Assembly (NCBI RefSeq): GCF_900111835.1
Contig: NZ_FOJP01000007.1
Location: 62,001-126,000 of the forward strand
DNA: 64,000 bases
Reading direction: 5' to 3'
From: Metapseudomonas otitidis
GTDB taxonomy: Bacteria > Pseudomonadota > Gammaproteobacteria > Pseudomonadales > Pseudomonadaceae
Each line of letters starts with the position of its first letter. The stretch's first letter is position 1. A program made the position numbers and the translations under genes. Shown here piece after piece: positions 17,527-27,152 of the stretch. Below the pieces are notes generated by a model. The model worked only from the letters and a program-made list of their open reading frames with translations. It did not search any database and was not told the DNA's origin.

Positions 17527-18831
17527 ATGAAAGCGCTGCACCTGCTGCCCCTCAGCCTCGCCGTCCTCTGTGCCGCCTGCGGCGAGCGTGCCGCCCTGCA
17601 GGTGGCCGACGGCACCGGCCCCACCCCGCAGCTGCCCCCGCCGAACAAGACCCTGGTCCCCACGGTGAACATCGCCCCCGCCACCGGCTGGCCCGCAGGC
17701 GGCCGTCCCCAGGCCACCCAGGGCACCGAGGTGAAGGCCTTCGCCGAAGGCCTGGACCACCCGCGCTGGCTGTACCTGCTGCCCAACGGCGACGTGCTGG
17801 TGGCCGAGAGCAACGCCCCGGCCAGTGACGGCGGCTTCAGCCTCAAGGGCTGGATCGCCGGCAAGATCATGGAGAAGGCCGGCGCCCGCACCCCCAGCGC
17901 CGACCGCATCACCCTGCTGCGGGACACCGACGGCGACGGCGTGGCCGACCTGAAGACGCCCTTCCTGGAAAACCTGCATTCGCCCTTCGGCATGGCCCTG
18001 GTGGACGACACCCTGTATGTCGCCAACGCCGACGCCCTGGTGCGCGTGCCCTACCAGGAAGGCCAGACGCGCATCGACGCCACGCCGCAGCAGGTCACCG
18101 ACCTGCCGGCGGGCATCAACCACCACTGGACCAAGAACGTCATCGCCAGCCGCGACGGCACCCGGCTCTATGTCACCGTCGGCTCCAACAGCAACGTCGG
18201 CGAGAACGGCCTGGAGATGGAGCAAGGCCGCGCCGCGATCTGGGAAGTGGACCGCGCCAGCGGCACCAAGCGCCTGTTCGCCGGCGGCCTGCGCAACCCC
18301 AACGGCCTGGCCTGGGAACCGGACAGCGGCGCGCTGTGGACGGCGGTGAACGAGCGTGACGAGATCGGCAGCGACCTGGTGCCCGACTACATCACCTCGG
18401 TGAAGGACGGCGGCTTCTACGGCTGGCCCTGGAGCTACTACGGCCAGCACGTCGACGAGCGCGTGCAACCGGCCAACCCGGAGAAGGTCGCCAGCGCCCT
18501 GGTGCCGGACTACGCCCTGGGCCCGCACACCGCCTCCCTCGGCATCGCCTTCGGCCGCGGCAGCGCCCTGCCGGATTTCCAGAACGGCCTGTTCGTCGCC
18601 CAGCACGGCTCCTGGAACCGCAAACCCCACAGCGGCTACAAGGTGATCTTCGTGCCCTTCAAGGATGGCAAGCCCAATGGCCAGCCGGTGGACGTGCTCA
18701 CCGGCTTCCTCGACGCCGACGGCAACGCCCAGGGCCGCCCCGTGGACGTGCGCCTGGACGCCCAGGGCGCCCTACTGGTGACCGACGACGTGGGCAACAC
18801 GGTCTGGCGGGTGACCCCCACCGCCCGGTGA
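17527..18831 (+). CDS. PQQ-type sorbosone dehydrogenase-like lipoprotein
   Basis: A 434-residue exported protein. The N-terminus has a lipoprotein-like signal ending LCAAC (Cys18). The rest is a six-bladed propeller of the soluble glucose/sorbosone dehydrogenase family: [21 protein letters not shown] near 75, [18 protein letters not shown] near 150, [13 protein letters not shown] near 255, and a late HGSWNR motif. The family oxidises aldoses or aldehydes with PQQ, but the substrate is unknown here. The start ATG 17527 has an AAGGAG ribosome site. It diverges from pstS across a PHO box, so phosphate starvation may induce it. Confidence 0.8.
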   Translation: MKALHLLPLSLAVLCAACGERAALQVADGTGPTPQLPPPNKTLVPTVNIAPATGWPAGGRPQATQGTEVKAFAEGLDHPRWLYLLPNGDVLVAESNAPASDGGFSLKGWIAGKIMEKAGARTPSADRITLLRDTDGDGVADLKTPFLENLHSPFGMALVDDTLYVANADALVRVPYQEGQTRIDATPQQVTDLPAGINHHWTKNVIASRDGTRLYVTVGSNSNVGENGLEMEQGRAAIWEVDRASGTKRLFAGGLRNPNGLAWEPDSGALWTAVNERDEIGSDLVPDYITSVKDGGFYGWPWSYYGQHVDERVQPANPEKVASALVPDYALGPHTASLGIAFGRGSALPDFQNGLFVAQHGSWNRKPHSGYKVIFVPFKDGKPNGQPVDVLTGFLDADGNAQGRPVDVRLDAQGALLVTDDVGNTVWRVTPTAR

Positions 18832-18879
18832 TAACCGGGCCAACCCCGCAGCGCAAAGAGCCGCCCCGTACGTGACGGC

Positions 18880-18957
18880 CATGTAGGGTGGGCCGGGCGG
18901 CGTTCCGCTTCAGCCCACCAGCGGTGCTCAGCGTGGGCTGAAGCCCAGCCTACGGGA
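18880..18957. repeat. REP-like inverted repeat
   Basis: Two inverted copies of a 'tagg.tggg..gaagccca' type sequence (TGTAGGGTGGGCC... and ...GGGCTGAAGCCCAGCCTACG) lie between convergent genes. They resemble REP-type elements common in Pseudomonas intergenic space. Confidence 0.5.
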
Positions 18958-19018
18958 ATACCCCAGAAGTGCTCCCTGCAGGCGCATGGCGCCCGTCACC
19001 GCGGCGCCATGCGCTCGA

Positions 19019-20305
19019 TCAGCGCTTCTGCCCGATCAGGTACAGACCGATGAACACCGCCACCCCGCACAGGGCCGCCACGTAGTAGGCCGGCCCCAGC
19101 GGGTCCCACTTCATCAGCAGCGACACGATCATCGGCGTCAGCCCGCCGAAGATGGCGTAGGCGAGGTTGTAGGAGAACGACAGCCCGGAGAAACGCACCA
19201 CCGGCGGGAAGGCCTTGACCATCACGTAGGGCACCGCACCGATGGTGCCGACGAACAGCCCGGTCAGCGCATAAAGCGGGAACAGCCAGTCCGGGTGCGC
19301 CTTGAGGCTGGAGTAGAAGGTCCAGGAACTGGCCGCCAGCAGCAGCCCGCCCACCAGGAAGGTACGGCCCGCACCGAAACGGTCGGCCAGGGCGCCGGAG
19401 GCGATGCAGCCGACGGTCAGGCAGACGATGGCCAGGCTGTTGGCCTTGAGCGCGGTGGCCGCGTCGAAGCCGTACACCGTCTGCAACACGGTGGGGGTCA
19501 TGAGGATGACGACGACGATGCCAGCCGACAGCACCCAGGTCAGCAGCATGCTGATGGCGATGGCGCCCCGGTGCTCGCGCAGCACCGCCTTCAGCGGCAC
19601 CTCCTCGGCCAGCGCCTTGCGCTGCTGCAGCTCGGCGAACACTGGCGTCTCGTGCAGCCAGCGGCGCAGGTACACGGAGAACAGGCCGAACACACCGCCC
19701 ACCAGGAACGGCACGCGCCAGGCCCAGGCCTGCACCTCTTCCGGGGTGTACAGGGTGTTGATCAGGGTCGCCATCAGCGAGCCCAACAGGATGCCGGCGG
19801 TGAGGCCCGAGGTGAGCGTTCCGCAGGCGTAGCCGACATGCCGCGCCGGCACGTGCTCGGCCACGAACACCCAGGCGCCGGGGACCTCGCCACCGATGGC
19901 CGCGCCCTGGATCACCCGCATCAGCAGCAGCGCCAGCGGCGCCCAGATGCCGATCTGCGCGTAGGTGGGCAGCAGGCCCATCACCAGGGTCGGCACCGCC
20001 ATGAGGAAGATGCTCAGGGTGAACATGCGCTTGCGCCCCAGCAGGTCGCCGAAGTGCGCCATGACGATGCCCCCCAGCGGCCGCGCCAGGTAGCCGGCGG
20101 CGAAGATGCCGAAGGTCTGCAACTGGCGCAGCCACTCGGGCATCTCGGCGGGGAAGAACAGCTTGCCCACCACGGCGGCGAAGAACACGAAGATGATGAA
20201 GTCGTAGAACTCGAGGGCGCCGCCCAGGGCGGACAGGGACAGGGTCTTGTAGTCGCTACGGGTCAGGGGACGCGCGGGCGCCTCGGAGGCGGAAACGGTG
20301 GCCAT
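19019..20305 (-). CDS. MFS metabolite:H+ symporter family transporter
   Basis: A 428-residue protein with 12 predicted helices. The MHS-type N-terminus GALEFYDFIIFVFFAAVVGKLFFP, the loop 2-3 motif GDLLGRKR and RVIQGAAIGGEVPGAW are characteristic. Family members import mono- and dicarboxylates or related metabolites. It corresponds in position to the MFS gene beside pst in P. aeruginosa. ATG 20305 is chosen because the sequence upstream in the same frame is unconserved and has no helix. Substrate unknown. Confidence 0.88.
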   Translation of the reverse strand: MATVSASEAPARPLTRSDYKTLSLSALGGALEFYDFIIFVFFAAVVGKLFFPAEMPEWLRQLQTFGIFAAGYLARPLGGIVMAHFGDLLGRKRMFTLSIFLMAVPTLVMGLLPTYAQIGIWAPLALLLMRVIQGAAIGGEVPGAWVFVAEHVPARHVGYACGTLTSGLTAGILLGSLMATLINTLYTPEEVQAWAWRVPFLVGGVFGLFSVYLRRWLHETPVFAELQQRKALAEEVPLKAVLREHRGAIAISMLLTWVLSAGIVVVILMTPTVLQTVYGFDAATALKANSLAIVCLTVGCIASGALADRFGAGRTFLVGGLLLAASSWTFYSSLKAHPDWLFPLYALTGLFVGTIGAVPYVMVKAFPPVVRFSGLSFSYNLAYAIFGGLTPMIVSLLMKWDPLGPAYYVAALCGVAVFIGLYLIGQKR

Positions 20306-20598
20306 GTGGGGTCTCTTGTTCGGGGGGCAGGCAAAGCGTGCCCGCCACTGCGTTGGCGGCGGGCCGGTCCGCAACATAGCAAAAAGGCCTACCGGGCACA
20401 CAATCTCTGACGTATGACCGCGACAAAGCCCGACCGGGCGGTCGTCGCCCGCCACGCCGACCTATATACTGCGCGCTGTTGCGCACGGACGACGGGCAGT
20501 GGGTCGACGGGCGCCCGGGGATTCTTTGCAGGGCAGCGTGCCCTTCCCCGCCCACCGAAGCCAAATCAGAGCAGCACAGGGGTAGAGGCACCCCAGGC

Positions 20599-21003
20599 AT
20601 GATCGAGATCGAAGAAGAAGAAAACCTGACTCCCCAGGGCGACCTGGCCCTGCAGATCACCGCGCTCCCGCGCGAAACCAATGGATTCGGCGACATCTAC
20701 GGCGGCTGGCTGGTCTCCCAGATGGACCTGGCCGGCACCGCCATGGCCAACAAGGTCGCCGGCGGACGCGTCGCCACCGTGGCCATCGACCGCATGGCCT
20801 TCCTCGTCCCGGTCGCCGTCGGCGCCCAGCTCTCCTTCTATACCCAGACCCTGGAGATCGGCCGCAGCTCGATCCAGATGCTGGTGGAAGTGTGGAGCGA
20901 CGACCCCCTCTCCAGTGAATGGCGCAAGGTCACCGAAGCGGTGTTCGTGTTCGTCGCCATCGACGGCAGCGGCCGCACCCGCCCGGTTCCCCGCCGCAGC
21001 TGA
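20599..21003 (+). CDS. YciA-type acyl-CoA thioesterase
   Basis: A 134-residue single hotdog domain. The active-site helix region NGFGDIYGGWLVSQMDLAGTAMA (about 28-50) contains the conserved GG and the catalytic Asp, and the VTVAID-type strand (VATVAIDRMAF) follows. It hydrolyses acyl-CoA in the cytosol; YciA prefers short to medium chains, but specificity is not visible. ATG 20599 gives the family length; the longer frame begins inside unrelated upstream sequence. A mutarotase gene follows 73 bp downstream. Confidence 0.88.
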   Translation: MIEIEEEENLTPQGDLALQITALPRETNGFGDIYGGWLVSQMDLAGTAMANKVAGGRVATVAIDRMAFLVPVAVGAQLSFYTQTLEIGRSSIQMLVEVWSDDPLSSEWRKVTEAVFVFVAIDGSGRTRPVPRRS

Positions 21004-21076
21004 TGCACCGGCCGGCGGGAACCTCGCCGGCCCTGCCCTTGCCCAAGCTCGGTCCATCCCCCACGAGAGAACGCCG

Positions 21077-21985
21077 ATGACCCGCGCGACCACGCAGATC
21101 GAACGCATCGAAATGGACCAGCTCGCCTGCTGGCGGGTACTCACCGCCGAAGCCGAGCTGCTGGTCGCCCAGCAGGGCGCCCAGGTGCTCAGCTACCGCC
21201 GCCACGGCGAGCAGCCGCTGATCTGGCTCAGCGAACAGGCCGGCTACCAGCGCGGCCAGTCGGTACGCGGCGGCGTGCCGGTGTGCTGGCCCTGGTTCGG
21301 CGACCTGCGCCGCAACCCCGATGCCGTGCAGGCGTGCTACCCCGGTGACGGCAACGCCCCCGCCCACGGCCTGGTACGCGGCCTGGACTGGGAGCTGGAC
21401 GGCGTCGAAGCCCTCGACGGCGAGGTGCAGCTGCGCTTCAGCCTCGACACCCGACGCCAGCCCCTCCCCGGCTGGCCCCACGCCGCCCGCCTGGGCCTCA
21501 CCCTGCGCCTCGACGCCCAGCGCCTGCACCTGGCCCTGGACACCGAGAACCTCGGCGACGCGCCCCTGGCCATCAGCCAGGCGCTGCACACCTACTTCGC
21601 CGTGAGCGACATCCACCAGGCCCGCGTCGAAGGGCTGGACGGCTGCGACTACATCGAGACCCTGGACGGCTGGAGCCGCCGCCGGCAGGCCGGTGACGTG
21701 GCCTTCAGCGGCGAGACCGACCGCATCTACCTCGGCGTCCCCCGCCGTGTGGCCATCCACGATGCCGGCTGGAACCGCCGCGTGGTGCTGGAGGCCGAGG
21801 GCTCGTCCTCGGCGGTGGTGTGGAACCCCTGGATCGACAAGTCCACCCGCCTCTCCCAGTTCGCCCCCGACGCCTGGCAGCGCATGCTCTGCATCGAGAC
21901 CGCCCAGGTGATGGACGACGTCCTGCACCTGGCGCCAGGCGCGCGGCACCGCCTCGCGTTCAGCCTGTGGAGCGAAGCGCTCTGA
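21077..21985 (+). CDS. D-hexose-6-phosphate mutarotase (YeaD-like)
   Basis: A 302-residue aldose-1-epimerase-like beta-sandwich of the YeaD family. Landmarks are RGGVPVCWPWFG (about 66-77), the PAHGLVRGLDWEL segment with the catalytic His (about 95-107), and LHTYFAVSDI in the middle with the second His. The C-terminal WNPWIDK and catalytic Glu region (VEAEGSSSAVVWNPW) is intact. It interconverts the anomers of hexose-6-phosphates. It is in the same direction as the thioesterase gene and may be co-transcribed. Confidence 0.88.
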   Translation: MTRATTQIERIEMDQLACWRVLTAEAELLVAQQGAQVLSYRRHGEQPLIWLSEQAGYQRGQSVRGGVPVCWPWFGDLRRNPDAVQACYPGDGNAPAHGLVRGLDWELDGVEALDGEVQLRFSLDTRRQPLPGWPHAARLGLTLRLDAQRLHLALDTENLGDAPLAISQALHTYFAVSDIHQARVEGLDGCDYIETLDGWSRRRQAGDVAFSGETDRIYLGVPRRVAIHDAGWNRRVVLEAEGSSSAVVWNPWIDKSTRLSQFAPDAWQRMLCIETAQVMDDVLHLAPGARHRLAFSLWSEAL

Positions 21986-22116
21986 TCCCCTCCGGGGGCC
22001 GGCATGCGCCCGCCCCCACGCCTCGCTAAAAATCCCGATACATTCTCTCGCTGGTCATCACCCCGGTGACTGGGCAGCATGGCGCGCGTGATTCCCAACC
22101 CTATAGAGAGCCTGTG

Positions 22117-22971
22117 ATGCGCCGATTCCTCAGTATCGCCCTGGCCCTGTGCGTCGGCCTGACGCTCAGCCTGGACGCCAACGCCAAGCGGATGGGCGGG
22201 GGCAAGACCTCCGGTGCCGCGCCGACCCACCAGACCCAGCAGACCCGCCAGGCCCAGCCCAACACCCCGGCCGCCGCCCCCAACGCAGCGGGCCGCCCGG
22301 CTGCCGCCAGCGGTGCCTCGCGCTGGCTCGGCCCGCTGGCCGGCCTCGCCGCCGGTGGCCTGCTGGCCTCCATGTTCATGGGCGACGGCTTCGAAGGCAT
22401 GCAGATCTTCGACTTCCTGATCATCGCCCTAATCGCCTTCGTCATCTTCCGTTTCATCGCCGCCCGCAAGCGCCAGCAGATGGGCCAGCCGGCCATGGCC
22501 GGTGCCGCCGGTGGTGCCCCCTTCCAGCGTGAAATGCCGCAGCAGCAGGCGCCGATCTTCGGCAGCGCCGCCCCGACGGCCCCGGCTCGCGCCTTCAACG
22601 CGCCGAGCTGGTTCGACGAAGCCCGCTTTGTCGAGGCCGGTCGCGAGCACTTCCTCGCCCTGCAGCAGCACTGGGACGCCGCGGAGATGGACAAGATCGC
22701 CGAGTTCGTCACCCCGCAGATGCTCAACTTCCTCAAGGAAGAACGTGCCAGCCTGGGTGAAGGCTTCCAGTCCACCTACATCGACAACCTGCAGGTGCAG
22801 CTGGACGGCATCGACGAACTGGCCGACAAGACCGTCGCCACCCTGACCTTCAGCGGCGTCTCCAAGACCTCCCGCTTCGACCAGGGCGAAGTGTTCAGCG
22901 AAAGCTGGCGCATGGAGCGCGTCAACGGCGACAACCAGCCCTGGCTGGTGGCCGGCATCCGCCAGAACTGA
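22117..22971 (+). CDS. Tim44-domain membrane protein
   Basis: A 284-residue protein: a signal-like helix at 1-23, a low-complexity Gln/Ala/Pro/Thr stretch (30-65), a hydrophobic pair of segments (about 68-125, including GLLASM and FDFLIIALIAFVIFRFI), a second low-complexity linker, and a C-terminal Tim44-like domain (about 165-284; FVEAGREHFLALQQHWDA). Bacterial Tim44-like proteins have no settled role. ATG 22117 is preferred over an upstream ATG at 22066. It has its own terminator. Confidence 0.82.
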   Translation: MRRFLSIALALCVGLTLSLDANAKRMGGGKTSGAAPTHQTQQTRQAQPNTPAAAPNAAGRPAAASGASRWLGPLAGLAAGGLLASMFMGDGFEGMQIFDFLIIALIAFVIFRFIAARKRQQMGQPAMAGAAGGAPFQREMPQQQAPIFGSAAPTAPARAFNAPSWFDEARFVEAGREHFLALQQHWDAAEMDKIAEFVTPQMLNFLKEERASLGEGFQSTYIDNLQVQLDGIDELADKTVATLTFSGVSKTSRFDQGEVFSESWRMERVNGDNQPWLVAGIRQN

Positions 22972-22990
22972 TCGCGACACTGGCATGAAG

Positions 22991-23020
22991 AAACCCCGGG
23001 CTTGTCCCGGGGTTTTCTTT
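22991..23020 (+). terminator. Terminator after Tim44-domain gene
   Basis: The stem AAACCCCGGG / CCCGGGGTTT is followed by TCTTTT, 20 bp after the stop. Confidence 0.9.
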
Positions 23021-23109
23021 TGTCGGGCTTGAGGATGAAGGGTGGATAACGCTCTTCGCATCCACCAATTCCCGCCGCCCACCCCCGGTCGGGCTGTACA
23101 CGATCCGTA

Positions 23110-23217
23110 GGATGCGCTGAGGCCACGAAGCGCATCGCGTCCACGCCAGGCCGTGGCACCACATGTTGCACCCGGCCCGATGGGCATCGCTGCGCTCAGC
23201 GCCATCCTACGGGGGCG
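23110..23217. repeat. REP-like repeat pair
   Basis: 'CGTAGGATGCGCTGAGG...GCGCATCG' and, inverted, 'CGATGGGCATCGCTGCGCTCAGCGCCATCCTACG' are typical Pseudomonas REP-type half elements. They lie between the Tim44 terminator and the convergent acetyltransferase gene. Confidence 0.5.
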
Positions 23218-23257
23218 TTGACCATGGCTTTGGCGCGGGCCGGGACGCTGCGCGGCA

Positions 23258-23737
23258 TCACACCGTCTCGGTCATCCCCGCGCCCGCCGCCTTGCGCATG
23301 CCGATATGAGGGATGTCGTCCTCCAGGTACACCTCGGTCACCGGCTCGAAGCCGAACCGCCCGTAGTACCCCTGCAGGTGCGCCTGGGCCGACAGGTACA
23401 CCGGCATTCCCGGCCAGAGCCGTTCGCAGGCTTCCAGCGCCTGGGCCATCAGCGGTCGGCCCAGGCCCGCGCCGCGCGCGCTCGCCTCGATCACCACCCG
23501 GCCGATGACCACCTCGCCGCCCTGGCGAACCGGGTCCAGCAGGCGCAGGTAGGCCACCAGGCGTTCACCGTCACGGGCCATCAGGTGGTGGGTGTCGCCC
23601 ACCAGGTCCAGCCCATCCACCTCCAGGTAGGGGCATTTCTGCTCCACCACGAACACCTGGGTGCGCAGGGCGAGGATGGCGTAGAGCGCCTCCTTGGTCA
23701 GGGCGTCATGGTGCTGGCAGCTCCAGTCCAGGGTCAT
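23258..23737 (-). CDS. GNAT acetyltransferase, ElaA type
   Basis: A 159-residue GNAT fold. LRTQVFVVEQKCPYLEVDGLD near residue 25 is the ElaA family signature, and the acetyl-CoA loop RGAGLGRPLM is near 100. The acceptor substrate of ElaA proteins is unknown. It stands alone, divergent from the SMI1-like gene. Confidence 0.88.
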   Translation of the reverse strand: MTLDWSCQHHDALTKEALYAILALRTQVFVVEQKCPYLEVDGLDLVGDTHHLMARDGERLVAYLRLLDPVRQGGEVVIGRVVIEASARGAGLGRPLMAQALEACERLWPGMPVYLSAQAHLQGYYGRFGFEPVTEVYLEDDIPHIGMRKAAGAGMTETV

Positions 23738-23861
23738 GTGCGGGCCTCGCGTAGTCGATCAGGCCGGGCAGTATGCCGGCGCAGCACGTCGCCCCGCGAC
23801 GGTTTTTCCGACACGCCGGCTACTGTATAAAGCGCATCCCAATGCACGAGGGCCTGTCGCC

Positions 23862-24269
23862 GTGGAAGAAGTCATCGAACAGCTGCGCGAACTCAACGAA
23901 CCGGTTCCCGTCCCGCTGGAGCTGCCCGACGAGGAGCTGCTGGTGGAGATCGAGGAACAGTTGCTGATCAACCTGCCCTTCGAACTCCGCGAATTCCTGC
24001 TCAAGGTCAGCGACGTGGTCTACGGCCGCCTGGAGCCGGTGACCGTCACCGACCCGCAGTCACACACCTACCTGCCGGAAGTCACCGCCGTGGCCTGGGA
24101 CCTGGGCCTGCCCCGCGACCTGGTGCCGATCTGCCAGGATGGCGACGACTACTACGTGGTCGACGCCGAGGGCGAGGTGCTGCTGTGGTCCGGCGCCGAG
24201 GGCGAGATGACCGACGAGAGCTGGGACTCCGTCTGGCACTGGGCCCGGGACGTCTGGCTCGCCAGCTGA
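23862..24269 (+). CDS. SMI1/KNR4-like domain protein
   Basis: A 135-residue acidic protein. The pattern VPLELPDEELLVEIEEQLLINLPFELREFLL, then YGRLEPVTVTDP, then DDYYVVDAEGEVLLW fits the SMI1/KNR4 (SUKH) fold. In other bacteria SUKH proteins are often toxin immunity proteins, but this one is a stand-alone chromosomal gene that Pseudomonas generally keeps, with no toxin next to it. GTG 23862 is chosen; it gives the VEEVIEQLRE start I associate with homologues. Confidence 0.6.
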   Translation: MEEVIEQLRELNEPVPVPLELPDEELLVEIEEQLLINLPFELREFLLKVSDVVYGRLEPVTVTDPQSHTYLPEVTAVAWDLGLPRDLVPICQDGDDYYVVDAEGEVLLWSGAEGEMTDESWDSVWHWARDVWLAS

Positions 24270-24280
24270 GCCGGCGGGCC

Positions 24281-26044
24281 TCAGTGGGGCGGCCTGGGCG
24301 GGTTCTGCTCCAGGGTCTCCATCAGCGCGATCTGCATCCGTGAATGCACGCGGATCAGCCAGCGCCAGGCCAGTGCGATAACGCCTGCCGCCAGCAGGGC
24401 GATGAGCACCAGCAGCTCCACGGTCGGCAGGATGCTCGCCGACAGCGCCATCAGCAGCGGCATGAAGCCCACCAGGGCGAGCAGCGGGATCAGCTCGGCG
24501 ATCACCTTGCGCACCCGCGCCGTGTGCCGCCCGGCCTTCTCCGGGCGCACGCCCATCTCCGCCAGGAGCATCGACAGCGCCTTGAGCTTGCGGTACGCGG
24601 CGATCAGGAAAGGCAGCGAGAGCAGCAGCGCCGCCCCCCAGACCAGCCCCTTCTGCAGGTTCTCCGCAGCCACCCAGTTCGCCACGTGCCCGGTCAGGGC
24701 ACCGGCGAAGTAGGCGCCCGAGAGGAAGATAGCCACCACCAGCGCGATGTTGATCCCCACCTGCAGCAGGATCTTGCGGATCATCCCCGCCAGCAGCGCG
24801 CCCTCGCCGTGAGGCTGGATGCTGCGCAGCCAGTCGCCGTAGTGGTTGAACACCCGGGCGATGCGCGGCGGCACCAGGCTGGCGAGCCGCAGTGACAGCG
24901 GGTCGGCGGCACGGATCAGGTAGGGCGTGAGCAGCGTGGTGATGGCCGACACGGCCACCGCCACCGGATAGAGGAAGTCACTGGTCACCTTCAGGGTCAT
25001 GCCCAGCGCCGCGATGATGAAGGAGAACTCGCCGATCTGGGACAAACCCATCCCCACCCGCAGCGAAGTGCGTCCGTCGTTGCCGGCGATGAAGGCGCCG
25101 ACGCCGCAGGAGAGCATCTTGCCCAGCACCACGGCGACGGTTATCACCGCGATGGGCCAGGCGTAGTCCAGCAGGATGGCCGGGTCGATCATAAGGCCGA
25201 TGGCGACGAAGAAGATCGCGCTGAACAGGTCCCGCACCGGCTCCACCAGGCGCTCGATCTGCGCCAGCTGGCGGGACTCGGCCATGATCGCGCCGATCAG
25301 GAAGGCCCCCAGCACCATGCTGTACTCCAGCTTCACCACCAGCAGGCAGAAGCCGAAGCACAGCCCCAGCACCGTCACCAGCAGCATCTCGTTGCTCTCG
25401 AACTTCGCCACGTAGGCCAGCAGGCGCGGCACCAGCAGGATGCCGATGACCAGCGCGACCACCATGAACAGGCTGAGCTTGCCGACGGTGGCGAACACCT
25501 GGCCGGTCTCTACCGAACCGGACAGGGCGATGCCGGACAGCAGCGCAATGATGCCGATGCCGAGGATGTCCTCAACGATCAGCACGCCGAAGATCAGTTG
25601 GGCGAAGCGCTCGTGCTTCATCTTCAGGTCGCCCAGGGCCTTGATGATGATGGTGGTGGAGGAGATCGCCAGGATTGCGCCGAGGAATAGCGAGTCCATG
25701 GTGCTCCAGCCGAAGAAGCGCCCGATCTCGTAGCCGATCCAGATCATCAGGACGATTTCCAGGAAGGCCGCGATGAAGGCCGTCGCCCCCACCTGGAAGA
25801 GCTTGCGCAGGCTGAACTCCAGCCCCAGGCAGAACATGAGGAAGATCACCCCCAGCTCGGCGAGGATCTTGATCGTGTGTTCATCGTGGATCAGCGCGAA
25901 GGGCGGCGTATGCGGCCCGATGAGGAAGCCGGCGAGGATGTAGCCCAGCACCACCGGCTGCTTGAAGCGATGGAACAGCACCGTGACCATGGCGGCCACC
26001 AGCATGATCACGGCCAGATCCTGGATGAAACTGATGGCATGCAT
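24281..26044 (-). CDS. CPA2 cation:proton antiporter (Kef/YbaL type, no TrkA domain)
   Basis: A 587-residue membrane protein. Helices 1-12 form a CPA2 exchanger with the GLEFSLRKL motif near 78, the SSTTIIIKAL discontinuous helix near 130 and VEDILG near 158 (the ion-binding ED pair). After the exchanger there is an extra membrane segment of about 200 residues instead of the RCK/TrkA-N domain that controls KefB/KefC. It therefore probably exchanges K+ or Na+ for H+ without NAD/glutathione gating. ATG 26044 (MHAISFIQDLAV) is the conserved start. It ends 12 bp from the convergent SMI1-like gene. Confidence 0.85.
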   Translation of the reverse strand: MHAISFIQDLAVIMLVAAMVTVLFHRFKQPVVLGYILAGFLIGPHTPPFALIHDEHTIKILAELGVIFLMFCLGLEFSLRKLFQVGATAFIAAFLEIVLMIWIGYEIGRFFGWSTMDSLFLGAILAISSTTIIIKALGDLKMKHERFAQLIFGVLIVEDILGIGIIALLSGIALSGSVETGQVFATVGKLSLFMVVALVIGILLVPRLLAYVAKFESNEMLLVTVLGLCFGFCLLVVKLEYSMVLGAFLIGAIMAESRQLAQIERLVEPVRDLFSAIFFVAIGLMIDPAILLDYAWPIAVITVAVVLGKMLSCGVGAFIAGNDGRTSLRVGMGLSQIGEFSFIIAALGMTLKVTSDFLYPVAVAVSAITTLLTPYLIRAADPLSLRLASLVPPRIARVFNHYGDWLRSIQPHGEGALLAGMIRKILLQVGINIALVVAIFLSGAYFAGALTGHVANWVAAENLQKGLVWGAALLLSLPFLIAAYRKLKALSMLLAEMGVRPEKAGRHTARVRKVIAELIPLLALVGFMPLLMALSASILPTVELLVLIALLAAGVIALAWRWLIRVHSRMQIALMETLEQNPPRPPH

Positions 26045-26216
26045 GGCGCACCGGCTCCTCTTGCTCGTCAGTGCGCAGGCGTGGTCGCCGCGCCCGGGGT
26101 TACTCCCTTGGCCCCGAAGAGCCACGTAAGAACTCTGGAATGTCTATGTAAGACTTTTCCGGAGAGTAACACCCGGTCTCACGCCATCATTTCCGCGAAA
26201 CAAACCGAAACAGGTT

Positions 26217-26882
26217 TCAACCGCCGCTGCGGGCCTGGCTGGTTTCCAGCGCCAGCAGGTTCATCAGGAAGTTGCCGAAGAACTGCATGTCCTGCTCGAT
26301 GGCCGCCCGCGCGCCACGGGCGTCGCCTGCTCGCGCGGCCTCATAGGCGTCTTCATGGAAGTCGTTCAGGCGCAGGGACAGGTCCGCCTCGGTGAACAGC
26401 TGGTTGAAGAAGGGCCCGACCTGCAGCCAGAGGGATTCGATCATGCGCAGCAGCGTCGGGTTGGCGCAGGCGCGGTAGAGGGTCAGGTGGAACAGGCTGT
26501 TGTCGTCCAGGTAGCCCTGCACGTCGCGGCGCTCCAGGGCCTTTTCCATGCGCTCGACGCAGCCTTGCAAGGTCGCCAGCTCATCGGTGCTCAAGCGCGG
26601 TACGGCGGTTTCCACCGCCAGCCCTTCCAGCGCCAGGCGCACCTGGAACACCTGGGCGAAGCGTTCCCGGGTCATCACCGGCACCCGCACCGAGCGCTGC
26701 GGCTCGCCTTCCAGGGCGCCTTCGGCCACCAGGCGCTGCAACGCGGCGCGCACCGGCATCGGGCTGGTGCCCCAGGCGGCGGCGAGGTCGCGGATCTTCA
26801 TGCGCTCGCCGGGTTTGAACTGGCCTGCCAGCAGGCCTTCACGGAGTCGGAGGTACAGCTGTTCCTGCAGGTTCTCGGCCAT
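26217..26882 (-). CDS. GntR/FadR-type (FCD) transcription regulator
   Basis: A 221-residue protein: an N-terminal winged helix (IRDLAAAWGTSPMPVRAALQRL, about 30-51) and a C-terminal all-helical FCD ligand domain with the metal-binding Asp/His set (DNSLFHLTLY near 148). It faces the aminotransferase/ligase pair; two TGTGATCACA palindromes lie between them. It most likely represses those genes, and itself, until an amine or amino-acid-like inducer binds. The inducer cannot be read from the sequence. Confidence 0.88.
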   Translation of the reverse strand: MAENLQEQLYLRLREGLLAGQFKPGERMKIRDLAAAWGTSPMPVRAALQRLVAEGALEGEPQRSVRVPVMTRERFAQVFQVRLALEGLAVETAVPRLSTDELATLQGCVERMEKALERRDVQGYLDDNSLFHLTLYRACANPTLLRMIESLWLQVGPFFNQLFTEADLSLRLNDFHEDAYEAARAGDARGARAAIEQDMQFFGNFLMNLLALETSQARSGG

Positions 26883-27041
26883 GGCGGATCACCGTGCGGA
26901 AACCGGCGGGGCCGGCAGTTGGCTGAGGGTCAGGCTGCAATCGCGCATCGTGGACACCGTCTATATCAAGGGTTGGGGAGGCCCGCACGGGCTGTGCGGG
27001 CACGGGATTCGATCAGCAGGGGGACGGTTGCTTTCGCCTCC

Positions 27042-27053
27042 TTGTGATCACAA
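27042..27053. promoter_or_regulatory. GntR-family operator, distal copy
   Basis: A perfect palindrome TTGTGATCACAA. Its centre is 63 bp (six helical turns) from the second copy, consistent with two dimers on the same DNA face. Confidence 0.7.
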
Positions 27054-27095
27054 AGCAGGTAAAAGGCTACTCCAAACGGCGTATCCGGCCAATGC

Positions 27096-27124
27096 TTGAC
27101 ACAAATGTGATCACAAATCACGAT
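27096..27124 (+). promoter_or_regulatory. Candidate promoter of the aminotransferase gene
   Basis: TTGACA (27096-27101), a 17-bp spacer and CACGAT (27119-27124). The spacer contains the proximal operator, so repressor binding would block RNA polymerase. Confidence 0.5.
27105..27116. promoter_or_regulatory. GntR-family operator, proximal copy
   Basis: ATGTGATCACAA, one base off the distal copy, placed between the -35 and -10 elements of the aminotransferase promoter. Confidence 0.7.
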
Positions 27125-27152
27125 GTGCGGAAATTCGAACGAGGTGTTCAGC

